A DNA stretch of 64,000 bases from CAVYOD01 sp963770045 (GTDB lineage Bacteria; Acidobacteriota; Aminicenantia; Aminicenantales; CAVYOD01), in contig CAVYOD010000019.1 of NCBI GenBank assembly GCA_963770045.1, forward strand, positions 1-64,000, in the 5' to 3' direction. The notes beneath the pieces were generated by a model, which saw nothing but the letters and a program-made list of their open reading frames with translations, had not been told where the DNA came from and ran no database searches. Each line of letters starts with the position of its first letter. The first letter of the stretch is position 1. Position numbers and translations under genes: made by a program. This document shows positions 36,219 through 45,171 of the stretch, piece by piece.

Positions 36219-37625
36219 ATGGAGGCATCATCCGAGGCCGGACTCAAGAGCTTTGGATTCAGGAACGAACGGGAAGTCTTGGGAGTGGCCCTGATTCCGG
36301 CGAGCAAGATCGAGTTCATCCGCGTTGTGTTCCCGGACATCCTGGGACGGCCGATGGACTTTTCATTCCCGACGAGCGAGCTGGAGAGGGCGTTTGACGA
36401 GGGGAAAGGGTTTGACGGCTCTTCCGTGGAGGGATTTGTCCGGATCGAAGAAAGCGATCTCGTCATCAAGCCCGACCCCAAGACCTTCCGCGTGCTGCCC
36501 TGGGTCTACAGAGGCTTCGACCAGGATACGGCCTGGCGCGAGGCGGTCATGTTCGGGGATATCATGACCCCGGAGGGGGCCCACTATGAAGGCGACACGC
36601 GCTATGTCCTCAAGAAGGCGCTTGAGACGGGCCAAAAAAGGTTTGGTCTGGAAGACATGAAGTGCGGTCCCGAGCTGGAGTTCTTCCTCTTCCCCAACGA
36701 CAGCGAACCCGCTTTCACCGATGTCGGAGGCTATTTCTTCAGCGGGAAGCACGGCGAGATCAGGAAAGAAATCCAACTCCTCCTCAAAAAAATGGGGATC
36801 GAATCCGAGTACGACCATCACGAGGTCGCCCACAGCCAGCACGAGATCGACCTCAAGTACAAGGGCGCTCTGGAGATGGCCGACACGGCCATGCTCTTCC
36901 GCTACATGGTCAAGAGGGTCGCCCGGATGCACGGCCTCTACGCGACCTTCATGCCCAAACCCCTCAACGGCCAGAACGGCAGCGGGATGCACGTCCATCA
37001 ATCCCTGTGGCGGGAAGGGAAAAACGTTTTCTTTGACAAAAAGGACCCTTACCATCTTTCCTCAACCGCCCGTTCCTACATGTCCGGACTGATCTTCCAT
37101 GCCCGGGAGATCTCCGCCGTCTGCAGCCAGTGGATCAACTCCTACAAGCGCCTGATCGAGGGCTACGAGGCGCCGGTCTACATCGCCTGGGGACAAAGAA
37201 ACAGGTCGGCCTACATCCGTGTCCCCGAATATCAACCGGGGAAAGAGCAGGCCACCCGGATCGAGCTCCGCTGCCCCGATCCCTCCTGCAACATCTACCT
37301 GGCATTTGCCTGCATGTTCACGGCCGGTCTGAAGGGCATTCAAAATAAGTATCCCCTGCCGGAACCGGTCGAGGAAAACATCTATCGGATGAGCAATTCC
37401 CGTCAAAAGAAATTTGAGATCAAGACCCTTCCCCGCGACCTGGAGGAAGCGATCAAGGTCATGGAGAAGAGCTCGCTTCTGAAGGAAACCCTCGGGGACC
37501 ACATTTTCTCGAAGTTCCTGGCCAACAAGCGCCAGGAGATCGAAGAATACAGCCGCAACGTCTCCAGGGAATTCGACAAGCAGGTCAGCGACTATGAAGT
37601 AAAAAAATACCTGCCGTTCTTATAA
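36219..37625 (+). CDS. glnA: Glutamine synthetase type I
   Basis: The 468-residue protein has the latch KGFDGSSVEGF, metal ligands in KCGPELEFFLF and HEVAHSQHEID, the ATP-site NGSGMHVHQSL, and RNRSAYIRVP. It converts glutamate, ammonia and ATP to glutamine. The region equivalent to the adenylylation loop reads ENIYRMSNSRQKKFEI, not the NLYDLPPEE form of adenylylated enzymes, so control is probably transcriptional. ATG 36219 has AAAGGAGG 7 bases upstream; an ATG at 36195 overlaps that site and is rejected. It faces an Lrp/AsnC gene, and a glutamate-synthase-like complex follows 0.4 kb on. Confidence 0.96.
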   Translation: MEASSEAGLKSFGFRNEREVLGVALIPASKIEFIRVVFPDILGRPMDFSFPTSELERAFDEGKGFDGSSVEGFVRIEESDLVIKPDPKTFRVLPWVYRGFDQDTAWREAVMFGDIMTPEGAHYEGDTRYVLKKALETGQKRFGLEDMKCGPELEFFLFPNDSEPAFTDVGGYFFSGKHGEIRKEIQLLLKKMGIESEYDHHEVAHSQHEIDLKYKGALEMADTAMLFRYMVKRVARMHGLYATFMPKPLNGQNGSGMHVHQSLWREGKNVFFDKKDPYHLSSTARSYMSGLIFHAREISAVCSQWINSYKRLIEGYEAPVYIAWGQRNRSAYIRVPEYQPGKEQATRIELRCPDPSCNIYLAFACMFTAGLKGIQNKYPLPEPVEENIYRMSNSRQKKFEIKTLPRDLEEAIKVMEKSSLLKETLGDHIFSKFLANKRQEIEEYSRNVSREFDKQVSDYEVKKYLPFL

Positions 37626-37636
37626 AAAGAGGTCTG

Positions 37637-37814
37637 GCTCGTCATCTCGTCATCTGGTCGTCTCGTCATCTCGTCAAGAAAACAGTAAGCAGTTAGCACT
37701 GAGCGGCACAAAGTGAACTCAAGGTTCTTAAACTCCCGACTCCTCACTCCTCGTTCCTCACTGTTTGTGTTTTTTTTGCGAGAAGACGGGCGATGAGAAA
37801 GACGAGATAGACGC
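37637..37814. repeat. Intergenic inverted-repeat element
   Basis: The left arm is CTCGTCATCTCGTCATCTGG-type followed by AAGAAAACAGT and AGCACTGAGCGG; the right arm (37735-37814), reversed, is TCTATCTCGTCTTTCTCATC followed by AAAACACAAACAGTGAGG. Unit order is the same in both arms. The core has AACTCAAGGTTCTTAAACTC, near-complementary to the core of the 18.9 kb copy. Confidence 0.6.
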
Positions 37815-37839
37815 TTTTTCGGTCTTTCGAAAAAGGCCC

Positions 37840-37868
37840 TTGACAAGCGCAAAATTTGTGTGTTATAC
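37840..37868 (+). promoter_or_regulatory. Sigma-70-type promoter of the NuoE-NuoF::GltD operon
   Basis: TTGACA (37840-37845) and TTATAC (37863-37868) lie 17 bases apart. The first gene starts about 200 bases downstream, leaving a long leader. Confidence 0.65.
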
Positions 37869-37874
37869 GATTCA

Positions 37875-38067
37875 GTTCTTATTGACGAGATTAAGGTATC
37901 CTGGATTTATTTTTTAGGTTAAGAAGGAGTCATCCATCCGTCATCAGGACCTTCGCCCAGACCTATGGGTCGATAAGTGCCGGTTTTGTCTTCACCCCTC
38001 ATGCCGGCTCCCCGTTAATGACGATCGGGGAAATCTGTGCTATTTTATGGTTTCAGGAGGAACATCC
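37875..38067 (+). other. Long leader of the NuoE operon, possible regulatory RNA
   Basis: About 190 untranslated bases separate the promoter from the GTG start. GCCGG/CCGGC (around 38000-38010) and CCCCG/CGGGG (38010-38031) can pair as successive short hairpins. No known riboswitch consensus is recognised and no convincing peptide is encoded. Confidence 0.3.
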
Positions 38068-38553
38068 GTGGAAGCCGACCATCTGAAAATCAAGGCATTC
38101 ATCGCCAGACACAACAACGAGAAAAAAGCCCTCATAGCCATTCTTCAGGATATCCAGGACGAATACAATTATCTCCCTCAAGAATCTCTCAAGTTCGTGG
38201 CCAAGACCCTGGACGTCCCGCTCGTGGACGTCGTCGGCGTCGCCACGTTCTACCGGGCCTTCAGTCTGAAACCGAGAGGCGAGCACCTGGTGACAGTCTG
38301 TCTCGGAACCGCCTGCCACGTCAGGGGAGGTCCGAGGATCCTGGACGAATTCGAAAAAAAGCTCTTGGTCAAGGCCGGTGAGACGACCCCGGACGGCCGG
38401 TTCACGCTGGAAACGGTGGCCTGCCTGGGCTGCTGCGCCATCGGCCCGGTTGTGGTCGTGGACGGCAACTATCACGCCCAGACGACGACCCGGAAGGTCA
38501 ATACCATTCTCAAGAAATACGCGAAAAAAGAGAAGAGACATGAAACTCACTAA
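38068..38553 (+). CDS. nuoE: NuoE-like [2Fe-2S] thioredoxin-fold subunit
   Basis: The 161-residue protein has the helical N-terminus of the 24-kDa subunit (LIAILQDIQDEYNYLPQE, ATFYRAFSLKPRG) and cluster ligands in CLGTACHVRG and ACLGCCAIGP (C-x4-C ... C-x3-C). GTG 38068 is chosen because AGGAGG lies 7 bases upstream; an ATG 21 bases earlier overlaps it. It accepts or passes electrons in NADH dehydrogenase, formate dehydrogenase and bifurcating hydrogenase modules. Its end overlaps the next start by 14 bases. Confidence 0.92.
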   Translation: MEADHLKIKAFIARHNNEKKALIAILQDIQDEYNYLPQESLKFVAKTLDVPLVDVVGVATFYRAFSLKPRGEHLVTVCLGTACHVRGGPRILDEFEKKLLVKAGETTPDGRFTLETVACLGCCAIGPVVVVDGNYHAQTTTRKVNTILKKYAKKEKRHETH

Positions 38554-41500
38554 ACTCAATAACGCTCAGGAACTCAAAGAGGCGATCAAGACCCAAATGG
38601 AGTTGCGGGCCGCGGAAAAGCGCCCGGTCTTGACCGTATCCGCGGGGACGTGCGGCCAGGCCAGGGGCTCCCTCAAGGTCATAAAATCCCTGAACAAAGC
38701 GTTGAAAACGGAACAGCTGGACGAGGCGGTGAAAATCCGGGTCACCGGCTGCCACGGTTTTTGTGAAGCAGAGCCGAACATCATTGTCTACCCCCAGCAG
38801 ATTTTTTACCAGAAAGTCGTACCCTCCGATGGCTCGGAGATCATCCTCCAAACCATCCGGAAGAACAAGGTCCTGGACCGGCTCCTCTACACCGATCCCG
38901 CCAGCGGAGAGAAGGCGGCGCGGGAGGACGAGATCTCCTTCTACAAGAAACAGAAAAGGCTCGTCCTGGGCGATAACGCCCTGATCGATCCGACCGAGAT
39001 CAATGATTACCTCTCCATCGGCGGCTACGCTTCCCTGATCAAAGTTCTGACCCAGATGACTCCCCAGGACGTCATCGCGGCCATCAAAGAATCCGGCCTT
39101 CGGGGACGAGGCGGAGCCGGATTTCCGACCGGCACCAAATGGGAGCTGGCGCGGCGGTCCAAAGGGGACACCAAGTACATCATCTGCAACGCCGACGAAG
39201 GAGACCCCGGCGCTTACATGGACCGGAGCCTTCTGGAAGGGAATCCACATCGCGTTCTGGAAGGCATGATGATCGGCGCCTATGCTATGGGCGCGGAAAA
39301 CGGCTACATGTACGTAAGGGACGAATACCCGCTCGCCGTCAAGCACATCGTCCGGGCCATCGCCCAGGCGAGGGATCTCGGAATTCTCGGAAAGAACGTC
39401 CTGGGGACCGGCTTCAAATTTGACATCCACATCGCCAAGGGAGCGGGCGCGTTCGTCTGCGGTGAAGAAACGGCCATGATCGCTTCCATCGAGGGCCGGG
39501 TCGGAGAGCCCCGTCAGCGGCCGCCCTTCCCGGTCGTGCGCGGCCTCTGGGGAAAACCGACCACGATCAATAATGTCGAGACCTGGGGAAACGTCCCCCT
39601 GATCATCGATAAAGGAGCCTCCTGGTATGCCGGCATCGGGACCAAGGGCAGCAAAGGGACCAAGATCTTTTCTCTCGTCGGGAAGATCAACAACACGGGC
39701 CTGGTCGAGGTCCCCATGGGCATCACCCTGAGAGAGATCATCTACGACATCGGCGGCGGCATCCCGGGCGAAAAGGCCTTCAAGGCCGTTCAGACCGGCG
39801 GGCCCTCGGGAGGCTGCCTTCCCAAGGAGAAGCTTGACCTGGCCATTGATTACGAAGGCTTGACCCAGGCCGGGTCGATCATGGGCTCCGGCGGCATGAT
39901 CGTCATGGACGAACGGACCTGCATGGTCGATGTCGCCAAATATTTTCTCAACTTCCTGCGCGACGAATCCTGCGGCAAGTGCCTGTCTTGCCGTGAAGGG
40001 ACGCAGAGGATGTGGGAGATCGTCAAGGACGTCACCGAAGGAAAGGGAAAACCGGGGGATCTCGAATTCCTCGAGGAGTTGGCCCGTTCGGTCAAAGATG
40101 CTTCCCTGTGCGGGCTCGGGCAAACAGCGGCCAACCCTGTCCTCTCCACCCTTCGCTACTTCCGGGATGAATACGAGAGCCACATCCGGGAAAAGCATTG
40201 TCCGGCCATGGTCTGCAAAGAGATCGTCTCCGCTCCCTGTCAGTATATGTGCCCCATCGACCAGGAAGCCTCGGTCTACATCGCTCTCGTGGCCAAAGGA
40301 AAATACAAAGAAGCTTATGAAGTGATTTTAAAAGACAATCCGCTGCCCTCGGTCTGCGGCCGGGCCTGCGACCACCCCTGCGAATCGGTGTGCAGGGCGG
40401 GAGAAACGGGCGATCCCATCGCCATCCGAGGCTTAAAGAGATTTGTCGTCGATTGGGCCCGGACGAACGGCATCCGCGTTCCCGTCAAGCCCTCGGCCGA
40501 GGGACGGGAGAAGGTGGCCGTCATCGGCTCAGGACCGGCCGGCCTCAGCGCCGGATATTTTCTCAGCCAAAAGGGATTCCGGGTGACTCTCTTTGAAGCT
40601 CTGCCTGTCGTCGGGGGAATGCTCGCCGTTGGCATTCCTGACCACAGAATGCCGAATGACGTCCTCAGCTACGATGTCGACCGGATCGTTGAATCGGGCG
40701 TCACCATCAAGACCAACTCCGCGCTCGGCAAAGACTTCAGCTTCGACGACCTGTTCGAGCAGGGTTACAAGGCTGTTTTTGTTTCGACGGGCGCCCACAA
40801 ATCGATGCGCCTGGGGATACCGGGCGAGGACCTGAAGGGCATCACCGAGTCTCTGAAATTCCTGAAAGCGATCAACACCGGAGAGAAATTCGAGCTCGGC
40901 GAATACGTCGGAGTCGTCGGCGGAGGCAACTCGGCCATCGACGCCGCCCGGGCGGCCGTGCGGAACAAGAAGGTTAAAAAAGTGACCATCCTCTACCGCC
41001 GGACCAAGAAGGAAATGCCGGCCTTCGAGGATGAAGTGGACGCCGCGATCCAGGAAGGCGTCGAGATCCAGTTCCTGGTCGCGCCCGTGAAGATCCTCTC
41101 CGAGGACGGCCGGCTCAGCGGTGTCGAATGCATCCGGATGAAACTGGGTGACAAGGACGCCAGCGGCAGGCGCAGGCCGGTCCCGATCGAGGGGTCGGAG
41201 TTCCGATTGAAACTCGACACCCTTATCCTGGCCATCGGAGAAAAACCGGATATTTCCTATCTGAAGTCCTCTGACGGCGTGAGCACAGTCAAGGGCGAGA
41301 TGATCCAGAGCCATCCGGAAACGTTCCAGACCAGCCGGGCAGGCGTTTTCGCCGGCGGAGACGCTGCCACCGGCCCCGCGACAGTGGTGAACGCCATCGC
41401 CGCCGGAAAAATCGCCGCCGGCACTATCGAGCAATACATCCAAGGCCAAAGCGTCGCCCGGGAATTCAAGCTCTCTCGCCCCTCCATCTATGTCGAGCCG

Positions 41501-41698
41501 GTCGAGATCGGCGAAGAGGAGCTCAGGAAAGCCAAGCGGGAGAAGATGCCTCATCTCGCGGTGTCCAAGAGAAGAGGAAACTTCAAAGAGGTGGAGCTCG
41601 GGTTGAGCGAAGACCAGGCGGTCCGTGAGGCCAGACGCTGCCTCCGCTGCGAACTGGAGACCGCCGACGGGAAGAAAGCCATAGGAAGGGAACAATGA
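38540..41698 (+). CDS. NuoF-like NADH/FMN subunit fused to a GltD-like FAD/NAD(P)H oxidoreductase
   Basis: The chain has 1052 residues. Residues 1-110 are a thioredoxin-like [2Fe-2S] domain (VSAGTCGQARG, VTGCHGFCEAEP). Residues 150-590 are NuoF: RGRGGAGFPTGTKWE binds NADH, NADEGDPGAYMDR binds FMN, an SLBB region follows, and ESCGKCLSCREGTQRM with a distal Cys binds [4Fe-4S]. Residues 590-1050 are GltD-like: Cys-rich MCPIDQEAS and VCGRACDHPCE, FAD site GSGPAGLSAGYFL and NAD(P)H site GGGNSAIDAAR, then GVFAGGDAATGP. Two pyridine-nucleotide sites and several flavins in one chain suit flavin-based bifurcation or transhydrogenation. It lies between NuoE and a NuoG-like subunit in one operon. Confidence 0.93.
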   Translation: MKLTKLNNAQELKEAIKTQMELRAAEKRPVLTVSAGTCGQARGSLKVIKSLNKALKTEQLDEAVKIRVTGCHGFCEAEPNIIVYPQQIFYQKVVPSDGSEIILQTIRKNKVLDRLLYTDPASGEKAAREDEISFYKKQKRLVLGDNALIDPTEINDYLSIGGYASLIKVLTQMTPQDVIAAIKESGLRGRGGAGFPTGTKWELARRSKGDTKYIICNADEGDPGAYMDRSLLEGNPHRVLEGMMIGAYAMGAENGYMYVRDEYPLAVKHIVRAIAQARDLGILGKNVLGTGFKFDIHIAKGAGAFVCGEETAMIASIEGRVGEPRQRPPFPVVRGLWGKPTTINNVETWGNVPLIIDKGASWYAGIGTKGSKGTKIFSLVGKINNTGLVEVPMGITLREIIYDIGGGIPGEKAFKAVQTGGPSGGCLPKEKLDLAIDYEGLTQAGSIMGSGGMIVMDERTCMVDVAKYFLNFLRDESCGKCLSCREGTQRMWEIVKDVTEGKGKPGDLEFLEELARSVKDASLCGLGQTAANPVLSTLRYFRDEYESHIREKHCPAMVCKEIVSAPCQYMCPIDQEASVYIALVAKGKYKEAYEVILKDNPLPSVCGRACDHPCESVCRAGETGDPIAIRGLKRFVVDWARTNGIRVPVKPSAEGREKVAVIGSGPAGLSAGYFLSQKGFRVTLFEALPVVGGMLAVGIPDHRMPNDVLSYDVDRIVESGVTIKTNSALGKDFSFDDLFEQGYKAVFVSTGAHKSMRLGIPGEDLKGITESLKFLKAINTGEKFELGEYVGVVGGGNSAIDAARAAVRNKKVKKVTILYRRTKKEMPAFEDEVDAAIQEGVEIQFLVAPVKILSEDGRLSGVECIRMKLGDKDASGRRRPVPIEGSEFRLKLDTLILAIGEKPDISYLKSSDGVSTVKGEMIQSHPETFQTSRAGVFAGGDAATGPATVVNAIAAGKIAAGTIEQYIQGQSVAREFKLSRPSIYVEPVEIGEEELRKAKREKMPHLAVSKRRGNFKEVELGLSEDQAVREARRCLRCELETADGKKAIGREQ

Positions 41699-42396
41699 TC
41701 CAGCTTATCATGAATGGATTGGAGGTAAGGGCCGAGGAGGGTTGGACTCTCCTCGAAACAGCCAGGTTTTATGGACTCGAGATCCCGACCCTCTGCTATC
41801 GTGAGGGTCTGAGCATCTACGGCGGCTGCCGGCTCTGCCTGGTCGAGATCGGCGAGGGACCCAAAGCCAAGCTGGTCTCCTCCTGCACCTACCCGGCCGA
41901 GGAAGGACTCGTCGTCAGGACCGACACCAAGAGGGTCCTCGAGGCCCGCCGGATGATGATCGAGCTCATGCTCTCGACGGCGCCGTACTCAAAAAAGATC
42001 CAGGACCTCGCCTCCAAGTTCGGAGTGACCAAGCTCAGGTTCAAGCCCCGCAACGATGAATGCGTGTATTGCGGCCTCTGTGTCAGGATGTGCGCCGAGC
42101 AGATGGACGGACATGCCATCGGATTTCAAAACCGCGGCCACAAGCGAAAAATCTCGACTCCCTTCGACATCAAGTCCGAGGAATGCCGGCTCTGCGGGGG
42201 CTGCATCTACATCTGCCCCGCCTGCCAGTTGAGGTGCCAGGGGCCTCAGGCCGACACGGATATCTGCAACGCCTGTCTGACCATGGACCCCACCTGCCTG
42301 GAATATTACGATGAGCTTCAGTGCTGGATGTATGACGCCGGGCGGTGCGGAACGTGCGTCAGAGAAAAGGGCGAAAAAGAGAAAGCGAGACCTTAA
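41695..42396 (+). CDS. NuoG/HoxU-like iron-sulfur subunit
   Basis: The N-terminus is a plant-type [2Fe-2S] domain (CYREGLSIYGGCRLCLVEI with a later Cys in SSCTYPA). The middle has two [4Fe-4S] motifs (CVYCGLCVRMC, CRLCGGCIYICPAC) and the tail has more cysteines (CQGPQADTDICNAC, CGTC). At 233 residues it is the short, diaphorase-type form without a molybdopterin or hydrogenase domain. The start overlaps the fusion gene by 4 bases (ATGA). It would carry electrons between NuoF::GltD and the FMN subunit downstream. Confidence 0.88.
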   Translation: MIQLIMNGLEVRAEEGWTLLETARFYGLEIPTLCYREGLSIYGGCRLCLVEIGEGPKAKLVSSCTYPAEEGLVVRTDTKRVLEARRMMIELMLSTAPYSKKIQDLASKFGVTKLRFKPRNDECVYCGLCVRMCAEQMDGHAIGFQNRGHKRKISTPFDIKSEECRLCGGCIYICPACQLRCQGPQADTDICNACLTMDPTCLEYYDELQCWMYDAGRCGTCVREKGEKEKARP

Positions 42397-42464
42397 GGCG
42401 ATGACCATTCAAGATAAATGGCTCGGCCAAATCATCATGAGAAGACATTAAGGAGGTAATGATC

Positions 42465-44046
42465 ATGTCTTATACGAAACTCAACCGAAGCGCGGCGACC
42501 TTGACCAAGAATAGAACCGAAGGATCCGTCAGTCCGTTCAGCGGCATGTGCGTGACCTGCGTTGACGGCTGCATCGGGATGTGCGAGATCGGCAAATCCG
42601 CCTACCGCGGGGCCGAGGTTCTCTACCCTCAGCCCTTCGGGATCGTCACGGCGGCCTGCGAAAAAGAGTATCCGGTCGACCTCTCCCATTTCAGCATCAT
42701 GGGAACCGCCGTGGGAGCCTATGGTGTCGCGGCGGACAGCGACAAGGCGACCTTTGAAAAAGTGAACGTGGAAGGCCGAGTCGGCCGGGACAAAGGCATC
42801 AAGCTCAGAGTCCCCTTCATCCTCTCGGGCATGGGCTCGACCAATGTGGCCAAGCAGAACTGGCCCGGGCTGGCCGTCGGAACGGCCATCATCGGGAACG
42901 ATTCTCACCATCGGCGAAAACGTCTCGGCCATGGATGAGGAGTCCGAATTCAAAAACGGAAAAATCGTCCGTTCTCCCGACATGGAGAATCGCGTCAGAT
43001 TGTTCAAAGACTGGCAGGAGGATGGTTACGGAGCCGTGGTCATCCAGGCCAACGTCGAGGACACCCGGCTGGGAGTCCAGGAATATGTCATCCAGAAGCT
43101 CGGCGTCGAAGTGGCCGAGCTCAAGTGGGGACAGGGGGCCAAAGACATCGGAGGCGAAGTCAAGATCAAAACTCTCAAAAAAGCCCAGGAACTGAAGAAG
43201 AGAGGCTACATCGTCCTTCCCGATCCCGAGGACCCCGAGGTCGTCAAGGCCTTCGAGAAAGGAAGCTTCAAGGAATTCGAACGCCATTCCCGGCTCGGCA
43301 TGGTCGAAGAAGAGAGCTTCATGAAACGGGTCGAGGAGCTCCGCCAGGCCGGCGCAAAATACGTCTTCCTCAAAACCGGAGCCTACCGGCCCGCCGACCT
43401 GGCCCGGGCCGTGAAATTCGCCTCCAAGGCCAAGATCGACCTGCTGACGGTGGACGGAGCGGGCGGAGGAACCGGGATGAGCCCGTGGCGGATGATGAAT
43501 GAGTGGGGGATCCCCGGTGTCGAGATCTGGTCCCTGACCCACCTGTATGCCAGCGAGCTGGCCAAGCGGGGCGAATATCTTCCGGATATCGTTTTCGGCG
43601 GCGGGATCACCTTTGAAGACCAGATCTTCAAAGCCCTGTCCCTCGGCGCGCCTTTCGTCAAGGCCGTCGGCATGGCCAGAGGCCCCATGGCCGCGGCCAT
43701 GGTCGGAAAAACGATCGGCAAACGGATCGCGGAGGGGCAGATCCCGGTCTACGTGGAGCGGTTCGGCAACAGCGTCGACGAGATCTTTGTCACGACGCCG
43801 GAATTGAAGCACAGGCTTGGGAACCGGTTCAAGGATGTCCCGACCGGAGCCATCGGACTCTACACCTACTTCAAGAGACTGAGCCAGGGGCTGCGGCAAC
43901 TCATGGCCGGGAACCGCAAATTCGCCTTGAGCTACATCACCAGGGACGACATCGCTTCCCTCACCAAAGATGCGGCCAACATCAGCGGTATTTCCTACGT
44001 GCTCGATGTGGACAAGGAAGAGGTAACAAAAATATTGAATAGCTGA
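42465..44046 (+). CDS. FMN-binding glutamate-synthase-like protein (frame broken once)
   Basis: An unusual Cys-rich N-terminus (CVTCVDGCIGMCEIGKSAYRG, shortened here as four Cys in about 15 residues) precedes the GltB-like FMN barrel: LSGMGSTNVAK, ELKWGQGAKDIGGEV, LLTVDGAGGGTGMSP, DIVFGGGITFEDQI and KAVGMARGPMAAAM. There is no glutamine amidotransferase domain. The frame changes near 42897; the second frame reads TILTIGENVSAMDEE and continues to the stop. ATG 42465 has AGGAGG 8 bases upstream. It is a family of glutamate-synthase-related proteins found next to NuoEF genes whose product is not established; glnA nearby favours, but does not prove, ammonia/glutamate work. Confidence 0.85.
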
Positions 44047-44055
44047 TCGACCGCA

Positions 44056-44182
44056 TCCGTCGTCTCGTCTTCTCGTCGTTCGGTCCTCTCGTGCATCTCC
44101 GAGACGGTGAAGCTGTCGGCGCTCAGAGCGTCTTATAAAATTTTTCACAGCTCAGTGCTCACAGCTCACTACTCACTCTTCT
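44056..44182. repeat. Intergenic short-unit repeat element
   Basis: A CGTCGTCTCGTCTTCTCGTC block (44059-44078) is followed, after a core with GGCGCTCAGAGCGTCTTAT, by CAGCTCAGTGCTCACAGCTC (44150-44169) and ACTACTCACTC. A CGGACGAGATGACGA patch at 44410-44425 is in opposite sense and may be the far arm, in which case the structured segment at 44275-44399 lies inside the element. Confidence 0.5.
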
Positions 44183-44274
44183 TGAATTACGGTGCCCGAC
44201 TTTGTTGGGGGGATGATCGCGATCAGGCAAGGTCTAAAACCTAAACGCGCCGAAAAAAGACACAACACACTCAG

Positions 44275-44399
44275 GGTGGTGCTGGCGGCCACCCTTGGGA
44301 CCCCGTAGCGGAGGGGGAGCCGTCGGCTTGTCCGACGGGGGAACCGACGGGACTGGTTCCCCGGGGGCCGGGGGCCAGAGGGTGGTCGCCGGCACCACC
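44275..44399. ncRNA. Compact multibranched fold, candidate structured RNA or palindromic element
   Basis: The ends GGTGGTGCTGGCGGCCACCC (44275-44294) and GGGTGGTCGCCGGCACCACC (44380-44399) pair over nearly their whole length. Inside lie CCGTCGG/CCGACGG with a five-base loop and GGGAACC/GGTTCCC with a nine-base loop. This is too ordered for chance in an intergenic gap. It matches no RNA class I recognise (not SRP, tmRNA, RNase P or a known riboswitch). Strand is undecided because the fold is nearly symmetric. Confidence 0.5.
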
Positions 44400-44442
44400 T
44401 TATAGACGACCGGACGAGATGACGAATTGGACTCATTTGCGC

Positions 44443-44471
44443 TTTACCAGTCGGGACGGATATGTTATAAA
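44443..44471 (+). promoter_or_regulatory. Candidate promoter of the S2P-trpS-scpAB operon
   Basis: TTTACC (44443-44448) and TATAAA (44466-44471) are 17 bases apart, 16 bases before the S2P start. Confidence 0.45.
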
Positions 44472-44486
44472 TACCACTGAATCCGA

Positions 44487-45167
44487 ATGGACATTATTTC
44501 AATTGTCATCAGCCTTTTTGTGCTCCTCTTTGCGATCACTGTCCACGAGGCCTCTCACGGCTGGACGGCGAACAAAATGGGCGACCCCACGGCGGCCAGC
44601 ATGGGCCGGGTGACACTCAATCCCCTGGCTCATATCGACCCCGTCGGAACGGTCATCCTGCCGATCATCCTCGTCCTCTTGCGCTTCCCGGCGTTCGGCT
44701 GGGCCAAGCCCGTTCCGGTCAACCCTTTCAACCTCAAGAATCCGAGGCGCGACAACCTGTGGATCTCCGCGGCGGGCCCTATCTCGAACATGTTGGTCGG
44801 TGGCGCGAGCCTCTTCGGAATCATCATCCTCAAGCTGATCCACCCCCAGGTCAAATACTTTCTGGCCAATTTTCTGCGGGGCCAGGGCGGCCTTCCGTCC
44901 GGGTTTCATCCCCTGGAAGGCCTCACCTTGATCTTGTTCTATGCGGTTCTGATCAACACCTATCTGGCCGTCTTCAACCTCATCCCTGTCCCACCGCTTG
45001 ACGGCAGCGGCGTCCTGATGGGCCTCCTCTCTTATGAAGCCGCCCAGAAGTATGAACGCATCCGGCCCTACGGTTTCATCATCGTCCTCATCTTGATTTA
45101 TATGGGTTTCCTGAGCATCATCGTCAGGCCGCTCGAGGCGATTATCTATACCATTATCTTTTTTTAA
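44487..45167 (+). CDS. Site-2 protease family (M50B) membrane metallopeptidase
   Basis: The zinc motif HEASH lies in the first membrane helix (FAITVHEASHGW) and the third ligand in NLIPVPPLDGSGVL; GPISNMLVG marks the conserved NxxxG helix. At 226 residues it is the compact form lacking PDZ or CBS domains. The five to six helices place it in the inner membrane. It lies 4 bases before trpS and is probably co-transcribed with it, a common bacterial arrangement with trpS and scpA. Confidence 0.92.
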   Translation: MDIISIVISLFVLLFAITVHEASHGWTANKMGDPTAASMGRVTLNPLAHIDPVGTVILPIILVLLRFPAFGWAKPVPVNPFNLKNPRRDNLWISAAGPISNMLVGGASLFGIIILKLIHPQVKYFLANFLRGQGGLPSGFHPLEGLTLILFYAVLINTYLAVFNLIPVPPLDGSGVLMGLLSYEAAQKYERIRPYGFIIVLILIYMGFLSIIVRPLEAIIYTIIFF

Positions 45168-45171
45168 CTCG

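Noticed and set aside
38510..40198. 562-residue minus-strand frame opposite the NuoF::GltD gene
   Set aside because: Antisense to a well conserved enzyme; no domain.
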